Of a stretch of DNA of 22,237 nt, positions 1 through 7,429 are shown piece by piece (the first letter of the stretch is position 1; each line of letters opens with the position of its first letter). Both the position numbers and the translations under genes were made by a program. The stretch comes from Clostridia bacterium. GTDB taxonomy: Bacteria; Bacillota; Clostridia; Christensenellales; Borkfalkiaceae. The DNA is taken from the NCBI GenBank assembly GCA_017646945.1, contig JAGCLN010000039.1:1-22237 (forward strand), written 5' to 3'. Under the pieces are notes generated by a model. It saw only the letters and a list, made by a program, of their open reading frames with translations, was not told the DNA's origin and ran no database searches.

Positions 1-181
1 GTTCTATCTCTAATATTATAGTGGCATACCAAACTACCCAGATTTCTATGCCGACACAAATTTAATATTGTTTAAACCATATCGGGAGGGTTGTAGAGTC
101 CTATAAAGTATAATCTTTTGGGTGGGCTAAATTGCTCTCTGAAAATATGTAGTTTTACATACTATACGCTCAACCAAAAAG
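1..181. other. Leading intergenic stretch, no gene recognised
   Basis: I see no convincing gene here. One frame on the + strand is open from the window edge to a TAA at 63-65 and could be the last ~20 codons of an upstream gene, but the residues match no family I recognise. A small inverted repeat, TATGTA at 146-151 and TACATA at 156-161 with a 4-nt loop, lies ahead of the terminator at 182-209. Nothing here resembles a riboswitch or RNA gene that I can name. Confidence 0.4.
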
Positions 182-209
182 AAAAGGACACCAAACACGG
201 TGTCCTTTT
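182..209. terminator. Rho-independent terminator
   Basis: An 11-bp perfect stem (AAAAGGACACC at 182-192 with GGTGTCCTTTT at 199-209) closes a 6-nt loop and is followed by a T-rich run on the + strand. The minus strand also carries T residues past the stem, so it could work both ways. It probably ends a transcript entering from the left edge and insulates the operon that starts at 400. Confidence 0.8.
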
Positions 210-253
210 TTGTTTGTTTTGGTGTTGTTAAAGTTCACGCCGTTGTTTGGGGC

Positions 254-309
254 AAATTGTGGTTTTGTATAATAAATATGGATTAAAATTGTGGTTTTGT
301 ATAATAAAT
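254..309. repeat. 24-bp tandem direct repeat, two copies
   Basis: Two identical 24-bp copies lie at 254-277 and 286-309, giving a 32-bp period with an 8-bp spacer. Each copy holds GTATAAT, so each contains a perfect -10 hexamer (268-273 and 300-305), though neither has a clear -35 at the right distance. The repeat sits 90 bp before the first operon and may be a regulator binding region, a duplicated promoter, or simple drift in AT-rich DNA. Confidence 0.7.
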
Positions 310-345
310 CGGTTGTTTTATTACTTTTTTTGTGTAAGAAAGTTG

Positions 346-354
346 TGATATAAT
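346..354 (+). promoter_or_regulatory. Extended -10 promoter of the 400-3306 operon
   Basis: TGATATAAT is a perfect extended -10 element (TGn plus TATAAT at 349-354), ending 45 bp before the first start codon. The -35 region upstream is only a T-rich stretch (about 324-331) without a good TTGACA. This fits the known rule that an extended -10 can make up for a weak -35, and it leaves room for activation by the AraC-type regulator encoded in the same operon. Confidence 0.65.
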
Positions 355-399
355 AGATTATGAGGAAATATGTAAAATACATATTTAAAGGAGAAAACT

Positions 400-1452
400 A
401 TGATAACATCACAAGATATTAAAGCGGCTGCAAAAAGATTGGGTGCGGATCTCGTTGGTATCGGTTCAATAGACCGTTGGAGTACTGCGCCGATTCAAAT
501 GGACCCTAAACAAATTATGCCTAACGCAAAATCTATAATTGCTCTCGGCTTTCGCGTTATGAGAGGTTCACTTCGCGGTGTAGAAGAAGGCACGTATTTT
601 TCTAACTATTCTTCAATGGGTTACGGCGGTATCACCTATATTTATATGCCGATGACCGTTATCAATTTGAGCAAAATGATTGAAGATGCAGGTTACGAAG
701 CAGTTCCTATGGGCCACCAAAGCGACTGGAGAGCCATTGATAACGTAGGCTTTATGAGAGAAAACTATTCTCGCCCTGTTGCTCCCGGAAAGGCAGCGCC
801 TGACGTTATGGTTAATTTACGTATTGCGGGATTTTTATGTGGTCTTGGCGAAATCGGCTATTCTAAGATGCTTCTCACTCCTGAATTCGGTCCGCGCCAA
901 CGTATAGGCATTATTATTACCGACCTTGAACTTGAACCCGATCCTATCATGGAGCCGGGCACACTTTGCAATCGCTGTATGGCGTGCGTACGCGAATGCC
1001 CCGGCGGATGTATTCCTTCTGATAGAACTGTTAAGGAAAACCTTGGCGGATACGAATGCGAGTGGGCAGACGTTGATATGACAAGATGCGACTGGACTTT
1101 CCAAGGCGGTGAAGAATGTAAAGAAGGCGAATATGGAAATTACTTTGACCACGTTTGGTCGCCAGGTTGGAAAGGAAAGTTCAAATCTTCAAGCATCAGT
1201 CCCTTCCCCAAAGCTCCTAACCCCTTGTACAATAGCGGTAAGGCGGTATGCGGAGCGAAGGGCTGTACTCGTGCTTGTATGATAAGCCTTGAACGACGCG
1301 GAGTTTTGAAAAACAAATTTGCAAATCCGTTCCGTACTCAAAAACCTTGGTCGGTAGATTGGTCGCAAGAACCACATAAGGTAGACTATAAAGCGCCATA
1401 CGAGGGTAAAGATTCCCCAAACAATACTAAGTGTGATACAAAAACAGACTAA
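400..1452 (+). CDS. QueG-like double [4Fe-4S] cluster protein
   Basis: This 350-residue protein resembles the epoxyqueuosine reductase / reductive-dehalogenase-like redox family. The N-terminal ~180 residues look like the QueG-type domain. A ferredoxin motif follows with Cys190, Cys193, Cys196 and Cys200, and a second Cys set at 284, 289 and 293 (CGAKGCTRAC), as expected for two iron-sulfur clusters. Family members pass electrons through these clusters, often to a cobalamin cofactor; whether this one binds cobalamin cannot be seen. No signal peptide is present, so it should be cytoplasmic. The start is set by AAAGGAG at 387-393. The next gene begins one base after its stop, so the two are translationally linked. 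It is unlikely to be a true QueG: the partner is a U32-like protein and not a tRNA gene set. The substrate is unknown. Confidence 0.75.
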   Translation: MITSQDIKAAAKRLGADLVGIGSIDRWSTAPIQMDPKQIMPNAKSIIALGFRVMRGSLRGVEEGTYFSNYSSMGYGGITYIYMPMTVINLSKMIEDAGYEAVPMGHQSDWRAIDNVGFMRENYSRPVAPGKAAPDVMVNLRIAGFLCGLGEIGYSKMLLTPEFGPRQRIGIIITDLELEPDPIMEPGTLCNRCMACVRECPGGCIPSDRTVKENLGGYECEWADVDMTRCDWTFQGGEECKEGEYGNYFDHVWSPGWKGKFKSSSISPFPKAPNPLYNSGKAVCGAKGCTRACMISLERRGVLKNKFANPFRTQKPWSVDWSQEPHKVDYKAPYEGKDSPNNTKCDTKTD

Positions 1453-1453
1453 T

Positions 1454-2485
1454 ATGAAATATAGCGTTGGATTTCAACTATATCAAGGAAACGAAGAGCC
1501 GTTTTCTCAAATCGTAAAAACTTATCGGGAGCATATATCCGAGGTGTATTTTGCATGGCAAGATATTGCAACGGGCAGGAGCCCTATTGCAACTCGCCAC
1601 GGATATACCGATTGGTCTTGGCAAGCGAGAATGGAGGAAGAACTTCGCGCGATAAAGCAAATGGGCATAAAACTCGACTTGCTTTTTAACGGTAATTGCT
1701 ACGGAGAATATGCAATATCTGAAAAACTTGCGAATACGGTTGTTTCCGTAATTGAATATTTGGAAAGTATAGATTTAGGTGTTGATATCATTACGACCAC
1801 GTCTTTATCTATTGCTCATACCGTAAAAAAACATTTTCCCAAAATTGAGGTTCGCGCATCGGTGAATATGCGTATCGGAACAATAAAGGGAATGGAATAC
1901 GTTTCCGACTTGTTTGATTCTTTTCACGTTCAGCGAGACTATAACCGTAACCTCGAGCATTTAAAAACGCTCAAGTCTTGGGCAGACGAGCACGGAAAAA
2001 AACTCGTTATGCTTGCAAATAGCGGGTGCTTTATCAACTGTTCGGGGCAAAGTTTTCACGATAATTTAGTGGCGCACGAGCACGAAATATGCGAAGTGAA
2101 AAATATGGATGATTTTCTTCCGTATGCTTGCTGGCGTTCACTAAAAAATAAAGAAAACTGGCACATGCTACTTGAAAACACGTGGGTTCGCCCAGAAGAT
2201 ATTCACAATTACGAAGGGCTTTTCGATACGGTTAAACTTGCCACGCGAATGCACTCGTTACCCGGAATGGTGATAGACGCTTACGCTCGCGAGAAGTTTT
2301 TTGGAAACGTTCTTGATTTGTTTGAGCCTGGATTTAGCAGGGCGATTTCGCCGTATATCGTTAGCAATCAAGGATTTCCAGATGACTGGTTTACAAAAAC
2401 GTCTTCCTGTGATAAAATGTGTCATAGATGCGGATATTGTAAATCCGTACTCTCTCAAGCTCTTATCAACACGGAGGTTAAGTAA
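1454..2485 (+). CDS. Peptidase U32 / UbiU-like Fe-S protein
   Basis: This 343-residue protein looks like the U32 family, a TIM-barrel-like group that includes UbiU/UbiV and TrhP-type hydroxylation proteins as well as proteins annotated as collagenase-like peptidases. The telling motif is GCFINCSGQSFHDN at about 191-204, with Cys192 and Cys196. A CxxxCxxCxxC set at 319, 323, 326 and 329 closes the protein, with further Cys at 213 and 226, so it very likely holds at least one [4Fe-4S] cluster. I chose the ATG at 1454, which follows the stop of the previous gene by one base; a GTG at 1433 would extend it by 7 residues inside the upstream gene and has no clear ribosome site. No strong SD precedes 1454, suggesting coupling. 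Its likely electron partner is the QueG-like protein upstream. Peptidase activity should not be assumed. Confidence 0.7.
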   Translation: MKYSVGFQLYQGNEEPFSQIVKTYREHISEVYFAWQDIATGRSPIATRHGYTDWSWQARMEEELRAIKQMGIKLDLLFNGNCYGEYAISEKLANTVVSVIEYLESIDLGVDIITTTSLSIAHTVKKHFPKIEVRASVNMRIGTIKGMEYVSDLFDSFHVQRDYNRNLEHLKTLKSWADEHGKKLVMLANSGCFINCSGQSFHDNLVAHEHEICEVKNMDDFLPYACWRSLKNKENWHMLLENTWVRPEDIHNYEGLFDTVKLATRMHSLPGMVIDAYAREKFFGNVLDLFEPGFSRAISPYIVSNQGFPDDWFTKTSSCDKMCHRCGYCKSVLSQALINTEVK

Positions 2486-3306
2486 TGTTAGAAGACGTTC
2501 GTCGGCTTGCTGATGATTTGCATATTTTTGATATATCGGTCGTAGCCGGCGTTCGCGCCTGTGGTAAAACGATAGATTATAAATATTGCGGAAGAAGAAG
2601 CAACGGATTTTTGTTCGTTTTGGATGGGGAAGTTACTATTTTTGAAGATGAACGGAAAACGATTGTGATATCGAATGACGAGTTGGCGTTTTTGCCCAAG
2701 TATAAGAAATATCGTTTGGAATATACTGCGCCAAGCACAACTTTCGTTGTGGTAAATTTTGATATGCGCGATAAAAACAATGACGACGTTGTTTTATCTA
2801 AAGAAATCGTTTTAGTTGAAAAAGACGACGTAACTCACCGTATTGCAAAAATAATGAATAAATTTGAACTTTGCAGTACTTCAAAAACAACGGAAACCAC
2901 GCTTCGCAAAAAAGAACTTATGTATCGCTTACTAGCAGCGGTTTACGCGCAAAATTTTTCTTTGGCGACGAGAAGTGAGATTAGCGAGCAAATAGCGGAC
3001 GGCGTTTACTTGTTAGAGAAAACCTATCTTGAAAACCTACCTATAACGCAATACGCCGCAGCGAGCCACGTTAGTGTAAATACGTTTAGAAACGCATTCC
3101 AAAAAGAATTTGGAACGCCCCCACTCAAATACCGCAATCGCTTGCGAATTGAAAGAGCAAAGGAATTAATAAGCGAATGTGGATTCTCGGTATCGGAAGC
3201 GGCATACGCTAGCGGATTTGAAAACATAGGATATTTTTGCCGATATTACAGGCAAGTTACGGGCGAAACCCCTGGCGAAACGAAAAGAAAATATCATGCA
3301 AAATAA
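2485..3306 (+). CDS. AraC-family transcriptional regulator
   Basis: This 273-residue protein has an N-terminal cupin-like sensing region (roughly 1-110) and a C-terminal double helix-turn-helix of the AraC/XylS type (roughly 178-271). The second HTH carries the usual SVSEAAYASGFENIGYFCR pattern followed by the G-E-TP-GE signature. Its start overlaps the stop of the U32-like gene by one base (TAATG) and is preceded by GGAGG at 2473-2477. Being last in the operon, it most likely senses the substrate or product of the two redox proteins and controls the promoter near 346. The operon ends at the hairpin at 3311-3340. The ligand cannot be told from the sequence. Confidence 0.9.
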   Translation: MLEDVRRLADDLHIFDISVVAGVRACGKTIDYKYCGRRSNGFLFVLDGEVTIFEDERKTIVISNDELAFLPKYKKYRLEYTAPSTTFVVVNFDMRDKNNDDVVLSKEIVLVEKDDVTHRIAKIMNKFELCSTSKTTETTLRKKELMYRLLAAVYAQNFSLATRSEISEQIADGVYLLEKTYLENLPITQYAAASHVSVNTFRNAFQKEFGTPPLKYRNRLRIERAKELISECGFSVSEAAYASGFENIGYFCRYYRQVTGETPGETKRKYHAK

Positions 3307-3310
3307 AATA

Positions 3311-3340
3311 AAAAAGAACAACCGCTCGGTTGTTCTTTTT
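3311..3340. terminator. Bidirectional terminator between convergent operons
   Basis: A 13-bp perfect stem (3311-3323 with 3328-3340) around a GCTC loop has T runs on both strands. It lies just after the AraC-type gene (+) and just after the end of the SGNH gene (minus), so it can end both transcripts. Confidence 0.9.
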
Positions 3341-3358
3341 TGTTTGTTATAAAATAAT

Positions 3359-3925
3359 TTAGCAGTTTTTAATGCACTCGGCTACCGCAGTTCCAAGAAG
3401 TTTCACACCGTCATAATTTGGGTGAATCATATCTTCGCTTAAATACTTTTCTTTATTTAGTAAAAAAAGCGAAAATAAATCATTTATAACGATATCTTCA
3501 TTTTTAAAGGCTTCAACAACTGCTTGGTTGTATTTTATAATATCTTCGTTTTTGTGCGCCGGTGGCATTGGTCCGCAAAGCGAAGCCTTTTCATCGCTTA
3601 CGGGGGTGGTGGTAGCAAATATAATTTTCGCACCCGTTTTTTTAAGTTCTTTCAAAATGAGTTTCATATATTTAACGTAAGTTTTTACGTCAACAAAGCA
3701 GCCGTCTTCGGGGTAAAGAATTGCCGTATCCCAAAGCCCCGCGTTAAAGTGGATAATATCTGGGTTTTCATTAGAGTTTAGCCAAAATCTAAGCGAGTTA
3801 AGAACGTATAAAGAAAATTTGCAATTTTCTTCCGGAGCGAAAACTTCGTAATCGCTTCCAAGCTGAGAAATTACTTCGTTTTGATAATGCATTCGTATTG
3901 AATCGCCGATAAGAAATACCTTCAT
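3359..3925 (-). CDS. SGNH/GDSL-family hydrolase
   Basis: This 188-residue protein is a small SGNH-type esterase. Block I is FLIGDSI with the nucleophile Ser9. Asn61 and Gly63 in HFNAGLWD are candidate oxyanion-hole residues. Block V is EDMIHPN, giving the Asp165-x-x-His168 pair. It has no signal peptide, so it acts in the cytoplasm. Family members remove acyl groups, often acetyl groups from sugars. Its start lies 9 bp past the stop of the glycoside hydrolase gene and its GAGG ribosome site overlaps that stop codon, so the two are co-translated. This suggests a job in stripping ester groups from the glycan handled by the neighbour; the exact ester is not known. Confidence 0.85.
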   Translation of the reverse strand: MKVFLIGDSIRMHYQNEVISQLGSDYEVFAPEENCKFSLYVLNSLRFWLNSNENPDIIHFNAGLWDTAILYPEDGCFVDVKTYVKYMKLILKELKKTGAKIIFATTTPVSDEKASLCGPMPPAHKNEDIIKYNQAVVEAFKNEDIVINDLFSLFLLNKEKYLSEDMIHPNYDGVKLLGTAVAECIKNC

Positions 3926-3934
3926 AATTTTGCC

Positions 3935-5557
3935 TCACGCGTTTCCGCTCTTGTCAACGGAAAGAATTTTAACGTATTTTTTTGCTTTATTTGTTTTAAG
4001 CTTAGTTGCAACGGTTGAAGCAATTTGATTTTCTACGCAAGGTATAAAATCTTCTTTGCTTGAAGTGAACACTCGGTAATAACAATGATTTTTGTCTTTA
4101 ACATCGTTCCAACTTATAACGCCGTTTTCAACGGTAACGCCGTCTGCATAAACGCTTTTATTCTTTACTATATAGTCGGTTGTAAAGTAGGTTACGCTTT
4201 CGGGTTTTAAAGTGTAGGTCGGCTTGTCTTTACTAATAATTGCCGAGTAGCTTTGCATATCTGCAAACTTGTTATACGGAACGTTATAGGGGTCATACTC
4301 GTAAACCCTTATTTCCTTATTAAACAAATTAGTGTCAAGAGAAATTTTGGTTGCCGTTTTATTTCTATTTACGATGCCGATAGATACCGATTTATCCCTA
4401 TTCATTATTCCGCAAGCCCTTACGTTTTTATCGGCAACTTCAATATCGAGAACTTTTGAATTTCTTTTAAAGAATTTTGTTAAAAGACCTATGCACCAAT
4501 AATGCGCTCGTGCGCCGTAGTCTTTGTTTTCATCATCCCACTTCAAAAATCCCCACTTGTTGTACTTAGTGTCGGCAGTGGTGCTGAAAAAGCGTTCCGC
4601 TTCGCCCCATTTTCTCGCATATTCATCATCGCTGGTGGAGTAGGCGCAACTATATGGGTCTGGGTGGTCAACGTAAGACCAGTATGCAATAGCAAACACG
4701 CCGGAATTGATAGCGGAAAACGCCATTTCGGTAAGCATAAGGCCTAAGTAGGCTTCTTCGTGCTTGTTAGCAAAATAACGGCAAGTATCAACTACCGCGC
4801 TTTTGTTAAAGGTTATTTGACCTGCGTTTTTTTGAACCCCCACTTCGCCAAGGATAAACCTTTTGCCAAAGCAAGCGATTGACTTGTCTACCACTTCTTT
4901 ACACTTTTGATAGAAGAAATCGTAAAAGTCTAAACTGTATATATCGTGAGTTTGTTCATAGATATGCAGGCAAAAATCTTCTGAAATAGCAGACATATTA
5001 TTCATCGCCCATTCCACCGTTGACCACGCCCCGTATCCGCTTGCGTCGGTTGCTAAAAGGCCGATGGGAAGATTGCGTTTTTGGAAGGCTGAAAACAGGC
5101 TTTCGTGATATTTTTTAAACAATGGCAGGTTGTTAAGAAGAACGCCCCACATAACTTGCGACATTTCGTTAGAAAAGCAGTAATAACGAATATGTTTTAC
5201 GTTTTTTTCATTGTAAAGGTAATCAAGTCGCTTTGCAACGGCTTCGCCATACTCTTTGATTTCTTCGTCTGAAAAATGAAGTTTGCCCATTCCTGGGGTT
5301 AAGTAAATCGGCGTATCGGTCCATTTTTGCATATTTTCATAATAAAGAGCAAACTCGTCCATCGCTTCTTTCGTCCAGTCGGAAAAGCCTGCAAAGGTAC
5401 GCATAAAACCGGGGGATACTTCTCGGTAGCACTTGCAGATATATTGATTAAAATGCTCGCCGTCTATAACGTGAAACATCGTTGCATCGTTGTTATGAAA
5501 TCCTGCGCCACCAAAAGTGTGCGCAAACTCGTGCTTTGTGATTTTAACAGACTGCAT
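3935..5557 (-). CDS. Cytoplasmic clan-A-like glycoside hydrolase
   Basis: This 540-residue protein looks like a (beta/alpha)8-barrel glycoside hydrolase with a C-terminal beta domain. The candidate acid/base is Glu131 in the CFSNEM motif, where the Asn-Glu pair is the hallmark of clan GH-A, and the candidate nucleophile is Glu238 in ILGEVGV, at the spacing expected for a retaining enzyme. The region from about 370 on, with many short beta-like segments, fits the beta-sandwich found after the barrel in GH30, GH39 or GH79-like enzymes. I cannot assign the family. No signal peptide or membrane segment is present, so it should cleave short oligosaccharides already taken into the cell. It is first in a two-gene unit with the SGNH esterase, and a near-consensus promoter lies at 5596-5624. 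Confidence 0.7.
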   Translation of the reverse strand: MQSVKITKHEFAHTFGGAGFHNNDATMFHVIDGEHFNQYICKCYREVSPGFMRTFAGFSDWTKEAMDEFALYYENMQKWTDTPIYLTPGMGKLHFSDEEIKEYGEAVAKRLDYLYNEKNVKHIRYYCFSNEMSQVMWGVLLNNLPLFKKYHESLFSAFQKRNLPIGLLATDASGYGAWSTVEWAMNNMSAISEDFCLHIYEQTHDIYSLDFYDFFYQKCKEVVDKSIACFGKRFILGEVGVQKNAGQITFNKSAVVDTCRYFANKHEEAYLGLMLTEMAFSAINSGVFAIAYWSYVDHPDPYSCAYSTSDDEYARKWGEAERFFSTTADTKYNKWGFLKWDDENKDYGARAHYWCIGLLTKFFKRNSKVLDIEVADKNVRACGIMNRDKSVSIGIVNRNKTATKISLDTNLFNKEIRVYEYDPYNVPYNKFADMQSYSAIISKDKPTYTLKPESVTYFTTDYIVKNKSVYADGVTVENGVISWNDVKDKNHCYYRVFTSSKEDFIPCVENQIASTVATKLKTNKAKKYVKILSVDKSGNA

Positions 5558-5595
5558 TAACTTAAACCCCTTATCTTTTTAGTATAATTAAACTA

Positions 5596-5624
5596 ATTAT
5601 AGCAAAGACAAAAATCAAAGTCAA
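5596..5624 (-). promoter_or_regulatory. Sigma-A promoter of the glycoside hydrolase unit
   Basis: Read on the minus strand, TTGACT (5624-5619) and TATAAT (5601-5596) are separated by 17 bp. This is close to the full consensus and lies about 40 bp before the start codon at 5557. Its -35 is 32 bp from the -35 of the divergent promoter at 5657-5685. Confidence 0.85.
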
Positions 5625-5656
5625 CACGGCTTTTTTATTTGTTTGGTAATAGTGTA

Positions 5657-5685
5657 TTGCAATATTATTTGTTAAGGCGTATAAT
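5657..5685 (+). promoter_or_regulatory. Sigma-A promoter of the AAC(3)-MBL unit
   Basis: TTGCAA (5657-5662) and TATAAT (5680-5685) are 17 bp apart, ending 41 bp before the ATG at 5727. Together with the promoter at 5596-5624 it forms a compact divergent control region, so a single regulator bound between 5625 and 5656 could act on both units. Confidence 0.8.
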
Positions 5686-5726
5686 GAAATCATAACTACA
5701 ACTAAAATTCGTTAAAACGGTGAAAA

Positions 5727-6533
5727 ATGATAACGAAAGGTGAAATTTTTAATCAACTAAAAAGTATGGGTGCGCCACAAGATAAAGTAGTTATCGTTCA
5801 CTCATCGCTAAAAGCGGTTGGCGAAGTGGAAGGTAGGGCGCAAGGGTTGCTTGACGTTTTTATCGAGTATTTTACTAAAAACGGTGGAGTACTTTGCATC
5901 CCCGCTCACACTTGGCACAATTTTAAAAAGGATATAACCTTAGATAAAAATAGCGACGATACTTGCGTTGGAACTCTTTCTAAAATTGCAATTTTAGATA
6001 AAAGGGGAAGAAGAACTTCTAACCCCACGCACTCGCTAATGCTTTTTGGAAATAAAGAAAAAATTGCCAAGATGATAGATGCGGATGAAAAGGTTAATAA
6101 ACCCACAGATAAAAACGGGGCGTATTCTAAGATAGAATACGTACTTCTACTTGGCGTTGGGCAAGAAAAGAACACTTATCTTCACGCCGTAGAAGAAATT
6201 ATCGGCGTTTCTAACAGGCTTTCAAGCGAGCCTAAAATAATGAAAATTAAAGATTATAACGGCAAAATTATAGATAGACCTTTTTACTATATTGAAGAAG
6301 GTGACTTGGGTGACGTTTCAACTAGATTTCCCAAATACGAGCCTGCGTTTAGGCACTATAACGGCATAGTAGACGGGTTTATAGGCAACGCCAAAACTCA
6401 ACTTTGCAACGCTAAAATTCTTGCAAGCGTAATGAGTTTAATTAGAAAAAATAGCGGAGGAATTGAACTTCTTAGCGATAACGTTCCGCTTGAAGAAAAA
6501 TGGTATAAAGGAGAAGATTATGGGCGTACCTAA
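5727..6533 (+). CDS. AAC(3)-family N-acetyltransferase
   Basis: This 268-residue protein matches the antibiotic N-acetyltransferase fold of the AAC(3)/YokD type, which moves an acetyl group from acetyl-CoA to an amine, classically the 3-amino group of aminoglycosides. Visible signatures are VIVHSSLKAVG near residue 22, NPTHS at 99-103 and the active-site stretch LLGVGQEKNTYLHAVEE at 141-157 with His153 and Glu156/Glu157. The length is normal for the family. The ribosome site before the ATG is weak. Many chromosomal members of this fold have unknown natural substrates, so drug resistance is possible but not shown. The stop lies 14 bp inside the next gene, so the acetyltransferase and the metallo-hydrolase are coupled. 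Confidence 0.85.
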   Translation: MITKGEIFNQLKSMGAPQDKVVIVHSSLKAVGEVEGRAQGLLDVFIEYFTKNGGVLCIPAHTWHNFKKDITLDKNSDDTCVGTLSKIAILDKRGRRTSNPTHSLMLFGNKEKIAKMIDADEKVNKPTDKNGAYSKIEYVLLLGVGQEKNTYLHAVEEIIGVSNRLSSEPKIMKIKDYNGKIIDRPFYYIEEGDLGDVSTRFPKYEPAFRHYNGIVDGFIGNAKTQLCNAKILASVMSLIRKNSGGIELLSDNVPLEEKWYKGEDYGRT

Positions 6534-7317
6534 GCCTTGGGAAGGTTATTTTGAACCTATTAAAATTTTTGGCAACTTGTATTTCGTTGGAACTAAAGAC
6601 GTTTCTACTCATATTTTAGATACTGGCGACGGATACGTTATGTTTGATAGTGGATATCAACACACCTTGCATCAAGTAATTCACAATATGCACTTATTAG
6701 GGTTAAGCCCTAATAACTTAAAATATATTATCCACACTCACGGGCATATCGACCATTTTGGCGCAACGAAATCACTCGTTGCTTTAACCGGGGCAAAAAC
6801 GGTTATCGGTAGGGCGGATAGAGATTACGCCAACGGCAAAAGAGATTTATCCTATGCAAAAGAATTGCAAATGGACTATACTGAAACTTTCGAGCCTGAC
6901 GTTTTGCTTGACGACGGTGACGTTTTTGAGTTTGGAAACTGCAAAATTTACGCTGTTGCAACGCCTGGGCATACCGAAGGCGCAACCTCTTATTTTTTCG
7001 ACGTTACCGACGGTAGCGAAGTTTTAAGGGCGGGGCTTCACGGCGGGGCAGGTTTAAACACTTTAACCAAAGATTTTTTAAACGAGCATAATCTTCCCTT
7101 TTCGCTAAGAGACGATTATATCAATTCTATGCTCAAACTAAACGAGCAAAAGATAGATATATTTCTCGGCAATCACATGAAGCAAAGCAAAACGATTGAA
7201 AAGGCCGAAAAACTTAAAGCAGGGGATAAATACGCCTTCGTTGATAAAGAAGGATTTATCGCGTTTAATTTAGACTGCATAAAGAGATTGAAAGAATTAA
7301 TCGAGAGTGAAAAATAA
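6520..7317 (+). CDS. Metallo-beta-lactamase-fold hydrolase
   Basis: This 265-residue protein has the full zinc-binding set of the metallo-beta-lactamase fold: HGHIDH at 74-79 (His74, His76, Asp78, His79), His151 in TPGHTEG and His219 in LGNHMKQ. The arrangement and short length recall the subclass-B3-like branch, but similar proteins include lactonases and other hydrolases. No signal peptide is present, which argues against a classical secreted beta-lactamase. I set the start at the ATG at 6520 because AAAGGAG lies at 6507-6513 just before it; a more upstream ATG at 6463 would add 19 residues unlike the family and has no ribosome site. A hairpin terminator follows at 7323-7354. Confidence 0.85.
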   Translation: MGVPKPWEGYFEPIKIFGNLYFVGTKDVSTHILDTGDGYVMFDSGYQHTLHQVIHNMHLLGLSPNNLKYIIHTHGHIDHFGATKSLVALTGAKTVIGRADRDYANGKRDLSYAKELQMDYTETFEPDVLLDDGDVFEFGNCKIYAVATPGHTEGATSYFFDVTDGSEVLRAGLHGGAGLNTLTKDFLNEHNLPFSLRDDYINSMLKLNEQKIDIFLGNHMKQSKTIEKAEKLKAGDKYAFVDKEGFIAFNLDCIKRLKELIESEK

Positions 7318-7322
7318 TATAA

Positions 7323-7354
7323 AAAAAAGAACACAGTATAGAGTGTTCTTTTTT
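7323..7354 (+). terminator. Rho-independent terminator after the MBL gene
   Basis: A 12-bp perfect stem (7323-7334 with 7343-7354) closes an 8-nt loop; the T run is part of the 3' arm and immediately follows the GTGTTC core. It separates the AAC(3)-MBL unit from the two-component system. An open frame running through this hairpin into the kinase gene is therefore not a real start. Confidence 0.85.
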
Positions 7355-7359
7355 AATTG

Positions 7360-7388
7360 TTGTTTTTTATCTAAAAAAGTGCTACAAT
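7360..7388 (+). promoter_or_regulatory. Sigma-A promoter of the two-component system
   Basis: TTGTTT (7360-7365) and TACAAT (7383-7388) are 17 bp apart and sit 41 bp before the ATG at 7430, directly after the terminator of the preceding unit. Confidence 0.75.
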
Positions 7389-7429
7389 ATAAAAATAATG
7401 AACGAAAAGCATTTCAAGGAGATGCGGTA

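Noticed and set aside
3..65. Partial gene ending at 65 on the + strand
   Set aside because: Only 20 codons are visible and they match nothing; not enough to call a gene.
835..1152. 105-residue minus-strand open frame inside the QueG-like gene
   Set aside because: It lies antisense to conserved Fe-S coding sequence and has no start signals or recognisable domain.
400..1452. True epoxyqueuosine reductase (QueG)
   Set aside because: The Fe-S layout is similar, but the operon partners (U32-like protein, AraC regulator) and divergent second Cys set point to another substrate.
6463..6519. Upstream start of the MBL-fold gene
   Set aside because: The extra 19 residues are out-of-frame readings of the AAC(3) gene and no ribosome site precedes them.
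7307..7429. Longer start for the LytS-type kinase at 7307
   Set aside because: It would overlap the MBL gene and run through a clear terminator and promoter; the ATG at 7430 has a good ribosome site and membrane segment.
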